From: JAZNOQ01 sp045589215
Lineage (GTDB): Bacteria; Bacillota; Clostridia; Oscillospirales; CAG-272
Reading direction: 5' to 3'
Assembly: GCA_045589215.1 (NCBI GenBank)
Contig: JAZNOQ010000114.1
Location: forward strand, 1 to 7,623
Length of the DNA stretch: 7,623 nt
The translations under genes and the position numbers were made by a program. Positions 1 to 6,702 of the stretch are shown here, piece by piece. Below the pieces are notes generated by a model that was given only the letters and a program-made list of their open reading frames with translations, made no database searches and was not told where the DNA came from. The number at the start of each line of letters is the position of its first letter. Position 1 is the stretch's first letter.

Positions 1-1559
1 TCGGGTCTGCCGTAGCGAATGTTTTCCATCACCGTACCCGTGAAGAGGTGGGTATCCTGCAGCACCATTGCGATATTCTCGCGAAGGAAGGAGCGTTTGA
101 TCTTGCGGATATCCACGCCGTCGATCGTGATGCTTCCGCTGTCGACGTCATAGAAACGGTTCAGGAGATTCGTCACCGTCGTCTTACCCGCGCCCGTTGA
201 ACCAACGAACGCGATCTTTTGCCCGGGATGCGCGTAAAGCGAGATCTTCTTCAGGATCTGCTTTTCGGGAACGTAACCGAAATCCACGTCGGTCATTGCG
301 ACGTCGCCGCGCATTTCGGTCATTTCGACGCAGTCCTCCGCATCGGGCTCCTCGGGATCAAGATCCATGATCGCAAACACGCGCTCCGCACCCGCAAGGG
401 CGGCGAAGATCGTCGACATCTGCTGGGAGAGCTGATTTATGGGCATTGAGAACTGACGCGAGTAGGTCGCAAATACCGTCAAAGCACCGAACGTAAAGCC
501 GCGCGTACACATCAGAATACCGCCGATGCCGACCGTGATGCTGTACGAGATCTGCGAGGTATTGCCCATGATCGGTCCCATAATGCCGCCGTAGAACTGC
601 GCCTTCATCTGCTTCTCGCGCAGATCGTCATTCAGCATGCCGAACTCCTCGACGCAGGTGCTCTCGTGGTTAAACACCTTAACGACCTTCTGACCCGTAA
701 CGGTCTCCTCGATGTAGCCGTTGACCGCACCGAGTGCCGCCTGCTGACCGCTGTAATACTTGCTCGACTGTCTGCCGATCGCACCCGCAAGAAGAGTGAA
801 GATCGGAATAAACACGACCGTGACCATTGTCAGCCAGATATTCGTAGTGAGCATAAAGGTAAACGTACCGACAAGCGTGATCACGCCCGAGACAAGGCTT
901 GTCAGAGAGTTGTTCATCATCACGTCGATGTTGTCGACGTCATTCGTAAAGCGGCTCATCGTTTCGCCCGTGGTGTTCGTATCGAAATACCGAACGGGCA
1001 GAGTCTGAAGCTTTTCAAAGAGATCGTTACGAATCTTTTCGGTCGCGCTCTGCGAAACGTGGAGCATTACGCGCGCCTGAAGATAGGTACACGAAAGGCT
1101 CACGAGATAAATAAGCGCAAGCACCGCGATCGCCGCCGCGAGATAGAAGGTCACAGCCCCTGCATGGCTCGTCGAAACGAGCGAATGAAAGACGGGAAGA
1201 TTTGAAAGCTTCTCGATAACGCCGTCTGCAAAAACGGCGAGAACGCCCGAGTTTTCAACCGTGGTCTCAACACCTGCAATGCGGTTGATGATCGGGTTCA
1301 ATAGATACGAGCCGCAGAGCGACGTGACTGTCTGCGTCAGCATCAGGAAAAGCACGAGAAGAAGAAGCCAGCGGTAGACCACAACGTAACGCCATAGCCG
1401 CGCGACCGTCTTTTTCGTATTTTTCGGCTTTCCCTTCATACCCGGAGTGCGCGCGCCGGGACCTCCGCCCGGTCTCGGGCCCATTCCGGGGCCGCCTCGC
1501 GCCGCTTTGACCTCGCGGGCATACTGCTTTCGGAGCGTTTCAAGTGTTCTTTTTGCCAT
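1..1559 (-). CDS. ABC exporter half-transporter (permease + ATPase), LmrD/EfrB-like partner, C-terminus cut by window edge
   Basis: This is a membrane ATPase half-transporter, probably the second subunit of a heterodimeric multidrug exporter. The frame is open from ATG 1559 to base 1 with no stop, giving 519 residues. A Gly/Pro/Arg-rich cytoplasmic extension (about residues 20-45) precedes the first membrane segment (about 61-84). Further hydrophobic segments follow (for example 138-160), then a nucleotide-binding domain with Walker A GSTGAGKTT (452-460, Lys458) and the Q-loop VLQD (Gln501). The signature motif, Walker B and H-loop lie outside the window, so the competence of its ATPase site cannot be judged. 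The start is supported by GGAAGGAG at 1570-1577, inside the last codons of the upstream gene; only 5 bp separate that gene's stop from this ATG, which implies translational coupling. LmrD and EfrB of the heterodimeric exporters carry a comparable N-terminal extension. The exact substrate is unknown. Confidence 0.93.
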   Translation of the reverse strand, partial: MAKRTLETLRKQYAREVKAARGGPGMGPRPGGGPGARTPGMKGKPKNTKKTVARLWRYVVVYRWLLLLVLFLMLTQTVTSLCGSYLLNPIINRIAGVETTVENSGVLAVFADGVIEKLSNLPVFHSLVSTSHAGAVTFYLAAAIAVLALIYLVSLSCTYLQARVMLHVSQSATEKIRNDLFEKLQTLPVRYFDTNTTGETMSRFTNDVDNIDVMMNNSLTSLVSGVITLVGTFTFMLTTNIWLTMVTVVFIPIFTLLAGAIGRQSSKYYSGQQAALGAVNGYIEETVTGQKVVKVFNHESTCVEEFGMLNDDLREKQMKAQFYGGIMGPIMGNTSQISYSITVGIGGILMCTRGFTFGALTVFATYSRQFSMPINQLSQQMSTIFAALAGAERVFAIMDLDPEEPDAEDCVEMTEMRGDVAMTDVDFGYVPEKQILKKISLYAHPGQKIAFVGSTGAGKTTVTNLLNRFYDVDSGSITIDGVDIRKIKRSFLRENIAMVLQDTHLFTGTVMENIRYGRP

Positions 1560-1564
1560 TTTCG

Positions 1565-3325
1565 TCACGCTCCTTCCGTTGCGGCAGCGGCAGTCTCGGC
1601 TACGCGAGAAACCGTATCTGCCTGCGACTCGTAAATTTCCTTGTATTCAATATTATCCGCAAGCAACTCGTCGTGCGTACCGACGCCCGTGATCTTACCC
1701 TCGTTCATCACGACGATGAAGTCGGCGTCACGCACCGAGGTGATACGCTGTGCAATGATGATCTTGGTCGAATTCGAAAGCTCCTCGCGGAATGCCTTTC
1801 GGATCTGCGCCTCGGTCGCCGTGTCAACGGCACTCGTCGAGTCGTCGAGGATGATGATCCGTGGCTTTTTCAGAAGTGCACGTGCGATACAAAGCCTCTG
1901 CTTCTGACCGCCCGACACGTTTTTACCGCCCTGACCGAGGTCGTAGTCGTACTGACCCTTGAAGGTCGAGACGAATTTGTCCGCCTGCGCGTGCGTTGCC
2001 GCCGCGCGGATCTCCTCCATCGTCGCGTCCTCGTTGCCCCACCGCAGGTTATCCTCGATCGAGCCCGAGAAGAGTACGTTCTTCTGCAGAACGATACCAA
2101 CGCCCTCACGGAGATGATAGAGCGTGTAGTCCTTGACGTTTCGTCCGTCGATAAGCACCTCGCCCGCATCGACGTCATAAAGACGCGCGATCATCGAAAC
2201 AAGCGTTGTCTTACCACAGCCCGTCGAGCCGATGATGCCGACCGTCGAGCCTGCGGGGATCTTCAGATCGATGCCGTCAAGCACCTTCCCCGCGCTGTCC
2301 TTATAGTAACGGAAGTCTACGTTGCGGAATTCGATCTCGCCGCGCGTTACGCGTGCATCGGGATCGGCAGTTTCGAGATCGGTAAGGTCGAGCTTTTCGT
2401 CAAGCACCTCGCGGACACGCTTTGCCGATGCAAGCGCACGCGACAGCATCATCAGCATCACCGTAACCATCATAAGGGAAAACAGGATCTGCGTGACATA
2501 GGTGATGAACGCCGAAAGGTCGCCCTTTTCCATTCCCGCCTGCACCATCGGCGCGCCGAGCCAGAGAACGGCGATCGTGGTGATATTCATAAAGACCGTC
2601 ATAACGGGTGACATAAAGATCATCACCTTCGTCGCCGACATACTTGTATCCTTCAGCTCGCGGTTTGCCTTGCGGAACTTTTTGTTCTCATGCTCCTCGC
2701 GGACAAAGGACTTGACCACACGAACGTTCGTAACGCTCTCCTGCACGGTCGAGTTCAGTCCGTCGATCTTCGTCTGTACGCGCGCGAAACGCGGAAATCC
2801 GATCGCTACGACCGCGGCGATCGACAGAAGCATCAAGGGGATCGTCACGGCAAACACCACAGCAAGCGAGGGGCGCAGCGTGATCGCCATGATCAGAGCA
2901 CCGATCAGCATACCGGGCGAGCGCAGACACATACGGAGCATCATATTGACCATCTGCTGCATCTGCTGAACGTCATTCGTGAGACGTGTAACGAGCGAGC
3001 CCGTTGAGAAGCGATCGATGTTCGCAAACGAATACTGCTGAACCTTCGCGTAAACGTCCTGTCTGAGATCCGCCGCAAAATTGACCGACGCCTTCGCACC
3101 GAAGTACGCGCCGCCGACACCGCCGAGCATCATCAGAACGGCGACGAAAATCATCTTAAGCGCAACACCGACGCTGAACCACGGGGTATTGTCGGCGGCG
3201 TTGTTGAGCACCTCCGCAAGAAAGGTCGGCATCAGCACCTCGCCGATGACCTCAACGATCATACAAAGCGGTCCAAGCACAAAATACGCCCAGTAGGGCT
3301 TAATATATTTCCACCATCTTTTCAT
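1565..3325 (-). CDS. ABC exporter half-transporter with degenerate ATPase site, LmrC/EfrA/BmrC-like
   Basis: This 586-residue half-transporter sits in the cytoplasmic membrane and is the likely partner of the next gene. Residues 1-300 form the exporter-type membrane domain (hydrophobic stretches near 13-35, 56-76, 136-178 and 235-295). The nucleotide-binding domain follows: Walker A GSTGCGKT (366-373, Lys372), Q-loop Gln414, signature VSGGQ (470-474) and Walker B IIILDD (490-495). Two key positions differ from a canonical ATPase: Asp495 replaces the catalytic Glu, and Gln526 (IIAQR) replaces the H-loop His. This combination is the hallmark of the degenerate-site subunit in heterodimeric exporters such as LmrC, BmrC and TM287. 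The signature motif is intact, so it can complete the partner's active site. It lies 5 bp after the regulator gene. An AGGGAG at 3338-3343 is 12 nt from the ATG, a rather long spacing, so translation probably depends on coupling to marR. Drug export is inferred; the substrate is unknown. Confidence 0.96.
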   Translation of the reverse strand: MKRWWKYIKPYWAYFVLGPLCMIVEVIGEVLMPTFLAEVLNNAADNTPWFSVGVALKMIFVAVLMMLGGVGGAYFGAKASVNFAADLRQDVYAKVQQYSFANIDRFSTGSLVTRLTNDVQQMQQMVNMMLRMCLRSPGMLIGALIMAITLRPSLAVVFAVTIPLMLLSIAAVVAIGFPRFARVQTKIDGLNSTVQESVTNVRVVKSFVREEHENKKFRKANRELKDTSMSATKVMIFMSPVMTVFMNITTIAVLWLGAPMVQAGMEKGDLSAFITYVTQILFSLMMVTVMLMMLSRALASAKRVREVLDEKLDLTDLETADPDARVTRGEIEFRNVDFRYYKDSAGKVLDGIDLKIPAGSTVGIIGSTGCGKTTLVSMIARLYDVDAGEVLIDGRNVKDYTLYHLREGVGIVLQKNVLFSGSIEDNLRWGNEDATMEEIRAAATHAQADKFVSTFKGQYDYDLGQGGKNVSGGQKQRLCIARALLKKPRIIILDDSTSAVDTATEAQIRKAFREELSNSTKIIIAQRITSVRDADFIVVMNEGKITGVGTHDELLADNIEYKEIYESQADTVSRVAETAAAATEGA

Positions 3326-3330
3326 ACTGC

Positions 3331-3795
3331 TTATGTTCTCCCTTCCGGCTCCGATTGTAAATTTTCCTGCATTTGCAAAAGTACCCGATAAAACGTATCC
3401 ATATCCTTCTCAGAGACACCGCGAAATACCATCGCATCCACTCCGCGAAAGGCAACGTTGCTCTCCTCTGCTGTCGCGACTCCCCGCTTCGTCAACGCCA
3501 CACGCTTACAACGACTGTCCTCGTCGGACGCCTCGCGTGTCACGTACCCCTCTCCCTCAAGCTTATCAAGGATCTGCGCCACCGCCGCAGGAGTAAGCTC
3601 GAAGTGATCCGAGATCTCTCTCTGTCTGCAGGGTTCCCCGCTCCGCGCAAGATACATCAAAACTCTATGCTGTGTGGGGTGCAGTCCGGTCTCGCGCACG
3701 AATCGTTCTGCGTGCTTTCGGTGCAGGCGCATCGTTGCGAGAAGTGCACCGATCACTGCGCGCGGCTCCATCGTGACGCCGTTCATTTCTTCCAT
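3331..3795 (-). CDS. MarR-family winged-helix transcriptional regulator
   Basis: This is a 154-residue dimeric DNA-binding repressor of the MarR family, of normal length. The winged helix-turn-helix covers about residues 38-105: the helix around 56-66 (RQREISDHFEL), the recognition helix around 68-80 (TPAAVAQILDKLE), and the wing at 84-102 containing the family's DxR...LT signature (Asp93, Arg95, Leu101, Thr102). Helices at both ends would form the dimer interface. The start at 3795 is favoured by AAAGGAAG at 3801-3808, 5 nt upstream; Met4 and Met9 are less likely alternatives. It is the first gene of the operon with the two ABC subunits, the arrangement in which MarR proteins sense a toxic compound and release repression of the exporter. 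Half-sites lying between its own promoter and start codon suggest autoregulation. Only one Cys occurs inside the DNA-binding region (Cys56), with another in the wing (Cys96). I see no clear metal-binding cluster, and the ligand cannot be read from the sequence. Confidence 0.95.
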   Translation of the reverse strand: MEEMNGVTMEPRAVIGALLATMRLHRKHAERFVRETGLHPTQHRVLMYLARSGEPCRQREISDHFELTPAAVAQILDKLEGEGYVTREASDEDSRCKRVALTKRGVATAEESNVAFRGVDAMVFRGVSEKDMDTFYRVLLQMQENLQSEPEGRT

Positions 3796-3814
3796 ATCTT
3801 CTTCCTTTCCATCA

Positions 3815-3847
3815 AACAGTTAAGCGCTTAACAGTTAAACAGTTAAC
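3815..3847. promoter_or_regulatory. Candidate MarR operator cluster (GTTAA/TTAAC half-sites)
   Basis: Three direct copies of AACAGTTAA start at 3815, 3830 and 3838. They overlap a perfect 14-bp palindrome GTTAAGCGCTTAAC (3819-3832), a second near-palindrome TTAACAGTTAA (3828-3838) and the palindrome GTTAAC (3842-3847). The cluster begins next to the -10 box of the marR promoter, spans the expected transcription start near 3840 and ends about 20 nt before the start codon. MarR proteins bind short AT-rich palindromes in this position, and the streptococcal MarR-family protein AdcR recognises TTAAC-NN-GTTAA, which is similar but has a 2-nt centre. Binding by the adjacent regulator is inferred from position and symmetry. 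Confidence 0.7.
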
Positions 3848-3875
3848 ATTATATCACACTTTTATCATTTGTCAA
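3848..3875 (-). promoter_or_regulatory. Sigma-70-type promoter of the marR-ABC operon
   Basis: On the minus strand a perfect -35 TTGACA (3875-3870) and a perfect -10 TATAAT (3853-3848) are separated by 16 bp. Transcription should start near 3840 and read leftward into marR and both exporter genes. The full consensus match predicts strong intrinsic activity, which fits a promoter held down by a repressor. Confidence 0.88.
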
Positions 3876-3943
3876 TAGGGTGCGCGCAAAAAGTACAATT
3901 TGTTCTTTTTTAAAATTTGAAAACCGCGTTGCCCTCTCCCCTC

Positions 3944-3972
3944 TTGACAGATGCTTCCAAATCTGTTACACT
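3944..3972 (+). promoter_or_regulatory. Sigma-70-type promoter of the surface-protein gene
   Basis: A perfect -35 TTGACA (3944-3949) is followed after 17 bp by TACACT (3967-3972), a good -10 box. The start of transcription would be near 3979-3980, leaving a leader of about 45 nt. It is divergent from the marR promoter, with 68 bp between the two -35 boxes. No copy of the GTTAA half-site cluster overlaps it. Confidence 0.8.
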
Positions 3973-3981
3973 ATTATCAGA

Positions 3982-3997
3982 GGGCGGTGCGCCGCCC
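3982..3997 (+). other. GC-rich hairpin at the 5' end of the surface-protein mRNA
   Basis: GGGCGG (3982-3987) pairs perfectly with CCGCCC (3992-3997) across a TGCG loop. The stem begins 2-3 nt after the predicted transcription start and ends 10 nt before the ribosome binding site. No T-tract follows, so it is not a terminator. A role as a 5' stabiliser of the transcript is an inference. Confidence 0.55.
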
Positions 3998-4007
3998 ACA
4001 CCCAAAA

Positions 4008-4014
4008 AAAGGAG
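4008..4014 (+). promoter_or_regulatory. Ribosome binding site AAAGGAG that decides the surface-protein start
   Basis: AAAGGAG lies 11 nt before ATG 4026 and 5 nt before an in-frame TTG at 4020. Either start gives the same signal peptide, differing only by two N-terminal residues. The ATG was chosen as the commoner codon, although the spacing slightly favours the TTG. Confidence 0.75.
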
Positions 4015-4025
4015 ATTTATTGTTT

Positions 4026-6689
4026 ATGCGCAAAGCCTTTTCTCTACTGCTCGCCGTTCTGACGATCCTTCCGCTGTTTGCGTTCGGCATCTTCACCACA
4101 ACGGCTTCCGCAGCCACCGCTACCTCCCAATCCTCCGCAGGATCGGTCGAAAGCGGCTACACCCCCACGGGTACTCCGATCACCTCCGAAGAGGAATTCC
4201 TCGCGATGAAGGAGGACGGCGACTACTACCTCGCAAAAGACATTTCGATTTCGAAAACATACGGTGTCCCCTATGACAAAAACGGCTCGTACCTGCTCGA
4301 TACACTCGGCGACGTGCTTTGGGATGTCTCCTTCAAGGGGACCCTCGACGGAAACGGAAAATCCGTGACCATCTCGGTGCCGATGTTCGCGTATCTTGAG
4401 GGTGCTACCGTCAAGAACCTTTCTATCAAGGGTGCGATCAATTTCCGCTCCGACAGCGGCCTCGGTCTTGCAACGCACTGCGGCTCGATCGCAATGCAGG
4501 GTGCCGATATAAAGCTTGAAAACGTTCAAAGCCTTGCCGTCATAAATGGCTTTGAGACCGGAAAATCAATTCGTATGCAAAACCCGAACGGCTCGGAAAC
4601 GATGCTCTACCAATTGATCTTTACGGGCGGTCTGCTCGGATCGGTCTACGGCGACCTCGAGCTGAAAAGCTGTGAGAATTGGGGAAAGATCACTGCTCTC
4701 TGTTCGGGTGGACTCGTCGGATCCGTCATAAAGGACGCCAGTAACAGAGACCGCACAAATGCAGAAAAAAATGCAATCAAAACCTACGTCACGTTTGAAA
4801 ACTGCAAAAACTACGGAAAGGTCTCTGACGACGACTGTCACGAGCTTTACGAGGAGGAGGAGAACGTACTCGTCCTGAAGGCATACGCCTACGCCGCAGG
4901 CATTCTTGCCTTCGGAACCGCAACCGAGATCAGCTTTTTAAACTGCACCAACACGGGCAACATCCTGACCACCAGCTCGGCGGACTCAATACTTAGCGGA
5001 GGTAATAACGGTGGCATTTCGGGCAGCCTGATTCGCTCCGACAGCCTTGGAAACGGTATGCACGTCACCTATGACGGCTGCATCAATGACGGAAACGTCA
5101 TCGGCACCATCCGCGCAGGCGGAATGGGCGGTTATACCGCAGGCGATATCACCGCGATCAACTGCATCAACAACGGCGACATCACCTGCATCGCCAACTA
5201 CGCGGCAGGTATGGTCAGCAGACCCGGTTGCGACTCTTACCCGAACTTCGTCTGCGACCTCGTATTCGAAAACTGCATCAACAACGGAACCATAACCAGC
5301 CACCGCCAATACGCAGCAGGCATCACGGGCTACACGCAGGACCGTCTCAAGCTAAATTACTGCCTCAACACGGGCGATATCCTCGCAGAAAATGTTACCA
5401 AAACAAGCGACACCAGCGCACACGGTCATCCCATTCACTGCGCCGGTATGCTCGCGAGATCTGCACAATCGGTCGAGCTATACTACTGCGTCAATACCGG
5501 CAATATCGTTTCAAATTACGTTTCTGCGGGCATTGCTGCTGACGTAGGATCCGGCTCGATCAACGGAGTTTCCTTCACGGGCGGCTATAATACCTTCTTC
5601 GGTTGCCTCTCGGCAGGCGACGTTGTTGCCTACAACGAGAGAAATGTGTACTCTCATTTGCAGGATCCCAACGAAGACGGCTTCTGTGATGACGCCACTT
5701 ATGCTCTTTGCTCCACGGACACAAAGCTCGCGGACGGCTCGAAGGGCAGCGACGGCATCTGTGACGCCGCTGTCTGCGGCGGCAGGATCGGCATCGACAA
5801 GCACATTCTTTATTACGGCTCCGTCCCCGGTGCCGCAGGCATTCTCGGCTATTCCTTCGGCTCAGGCAACAAGCAGGCTCCCCGTATCTTCGGCTGCGGC
5901 GTTACCGGAAATATTACGGCAAGCCACACAGGCTCTGCCTGCGCGTTTATGGGCTACGCAAACACCCCCTACGCATTGATCCAGGGCAACTACTTCACAG
6001 GTGAGCTCAGCGGTCCCGCTACGGTACCGGTCGCTCACCAGGTCACCCTTTCCAAGGACTATTGCCTCGAGTATGCGACCGCATGGATCGACCGTGCAGA
6101 CTCCGAAAAGTACATTAAAGAGAATTACTATCTCGAAGCAATCAAAGCCTCCGGTGCAAAGCGCATTATGAATAACGGCTCTGAGATCGATTGGGCAGGC
6201 TACGATTGCTTCGTCACCCGTGAAGATATTCGTTCCGGAAAGCTTTGCTTCCTTGCAAACAAAGCGGCATATGATTTCATCAACGTTTATCCCTTCCTCC
6301 AAAAGCTCGGCGTTGATCCTTACCCGACCAGCCCGTACTACTACATGACCTACCAAGGAGTTGATCAGGGCATTGCCATCGACTACACCTATTGGGTGAA
6401 CGAGGACGGAAAGGGCGGCTATGTGAACGAGCTCCTTATTCCCGAGGAAAGCAAGGATGCTATGGAGCCAGGTGAGGAAAGTGAACCCGAGACCGATCCC
6501 GTCACAGAGCCCGTTACGGAACCCGTAACCGAACCTGTGACCGAGCCTCCCGTTGAATCCGGAGACACGGGTGACAAACAGGAATCCGGCGGCTGCGGTT
6601 CGGTCGTCGCCTCCTCGATCGCACTCGCTGTGATCGCTCTCGCAGCTCCTGCAGTCATCGTCCTGAAGAAGCGTGAGGACGAAGAATAA
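4026..6689 (+). CDS. Secreted surface protein with GLUG-like repeats (predicted beta-helix), PVTE stalk and C-terminal Cys-containing anchor; function unknown
   Basis: This 887-residue exported protein has no recognisable catalytic domain. Residues 1-29 are a signal peptide (MRKAF, hydrophobic core, likely cleavage after ASA at 27-29). Residues about 53-140 have the look of the first coils of a bacterial beta-helix (EEFLAMKEDGDYYLAKDI, then GTLDGNG and ATVKNLSIKG). From 200 to 630 there are about ten Cys-x-Asn-x-Gly-x-Ile/Val repeats alternating with GGLVG/AAGITG-like turns, resembling the GLUG motif of M26-type IgA peptidases and other surface proteins. A Cys/Asp-rich insertion (547-585) contains DPNEDGFCDD and GSDGICD, similar to calcium-binding loops. 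Residues about 734-770 (REDIRSGKLCFLAN, then FLQKLGVDPYP) match the closing segment often seen after such repeats. A Pro/Glu/Thr stalk (about 811-845) leads to GGCGS (855-859), a hydrophobic segment (860-880) and a KKREDEE tail. It appears to be transcribed alone, with its own promoter and terminator. Adhesion or polymer binding is a guess. Confidence 0.93.
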   Translation: MRKAFSLLLAVLTILPLFAFGIFTTTASAATATSQSSAGSVESGYTPTGTPITSEEEFLAMKEDGDYYLAKDISISKTYGVPYDKNGSYLLDTLGDVLWDVSFKGTLDGNGKSVTISVPMFAYLEGATVKNLSIKGAINFRSDSGLGLATHCGSIAMQGADIKLENVQSLAVINGFETGKSIRMQNPNGSETMLYQLIFTGGLLGSVYGDLELKSCENWGKITALCSGGLVGSVIKDASNRDRTNAEKNAIKTYVTFENCKNYGKVSDDDCHELYEEEENVLVLKAYAYAAGILAFGTATEISFLNCTNTGNILTTSSADSILSGGNNGGISGSLIRSDSLGNGMHVTYDGCINDGNVIGTIRAGGMGGYTAGDITAINCINNGDITCIANYAAGMVSRPGCDSYPNFVCDLVFENCINNGTITSHRQYAAGITGYTQDRLKLNYCLNTGDILAENVTKTSDTSAHGHPIHCAGMLARSAQSVELYYCVNTGNIVSNYVSAGIAADVGSGSINGVSFTGGYNTFFGCLSAGDVVAYNERNVYSHLQDPNEDGFCDDATYALCSTDTKLADGSKGSDGICDAAVCGGRIGIDKHILYYGSVPGAAGILGYSFGSGNKQAPRIFGCGVTGNITASHTGSACAFMGYANTPYALIQGNYFTGELSGPATVPVAHQVTLSKDYCLEYATAWIDRADSEKYIKENYYLEAIKASGAKRIMNNGSEIDWAGYDCFVTREDIRSGKLCFLANKAAYDFINVYPFLQKLGVDPYPTSPYYYMTYQGVDQGIAIDYTYWVNEDGKGGYVNELLIPEESKDAMEPGEESEPETDPVTEPVTEPVTEPVTEPPVESGDTGDKQESGGCGSVVASSIALAVIALAAPAVIVLKKREDEE
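4671..5915 (+). repeat. Ten degenerate Cys-x-Asn-x-Gly-x-Ile protein repeats (GLUG-like)
   Basis: Copies begin at protein residues 216, 260, 307, 352, 380, 417, 446, 488, 527 and 624 (for example CINNGDI, CINNGTI, CLNTGDI, CVNTGNI). The last two are weaker (CLSAGDV, CGVTGNI). Spacing is 28-47 residues, except for a 97-residue gap that holds the Cys/Asp-rich insertion. Between copies lie glycine-rich turns such as GGLLGS, GGLVGS, AGGMGGY, AAGITGY and AAGILGY. The DNA has diverged, so these are old protein repeats and not a recent tandem duplication. Confidence 0.82.
6498..6545 (+). repeat. Four tandem 12-nt units encoding Pro-Val-Thr-Glu
   Basis: Four consecutive PVTE units (protein residues 825-840) form part of the acidic proline-rich stalk between the folded region and the C-terminal anchor. 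The codons differ between units at third positions (GTC/GTT/GTA/GTG for Val; ACA/ACG/ACC for Thr), so the peptide is conserved more than the DNA. Such stalks typically span the cell wall in Gram-positive surface proteins. Confidence 0.85.
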
Positions 6690-6702
6690 TCCTTAACAAA
6701 AC

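Noticed and set aside
666..1205. 179-residue plus-strand open frame, Arg/His/Lys-rich
   Set aside because: It is antisense to the membrane domain of the partial ABC gene, with no ribosome binding site and biased composition.
1544..2611. 355-residue plus-strand open frame
   Set aside because: It lies fully opposite the ABC exporter gene, whose Walker A, signature and Walker B motifs are intact. The plus-strand product is Arg/His-rich with no domain pattern, as expected for an antisense shadow.
3815..3847. Short direct repeats considered as a CRISPR or replication iteron array
   Set aside because: Only three 9-bp units at unequal spacing, placed exactly at a promoter beside a MarR gene. An operator explains them better.
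3951..4025. Extension of the surface protein to an upstream ATG
   Set aside because: The codons overlap the promoter, lack a ribosome binding site and would bury the signal peptide.
3979..4025. Leader considered as a riboswitch or attenuator
   Set aside because: It is only about 45 nt with one small stem and no T-tract or alternative pairing, too short for a known riboswitch class.
6419..6658. Minus-strand frame with repeated Gly-Ser-Val-Thr units
   Set aside because: It is the antisense reading of the PVTE repeats in the surface-protein gene.
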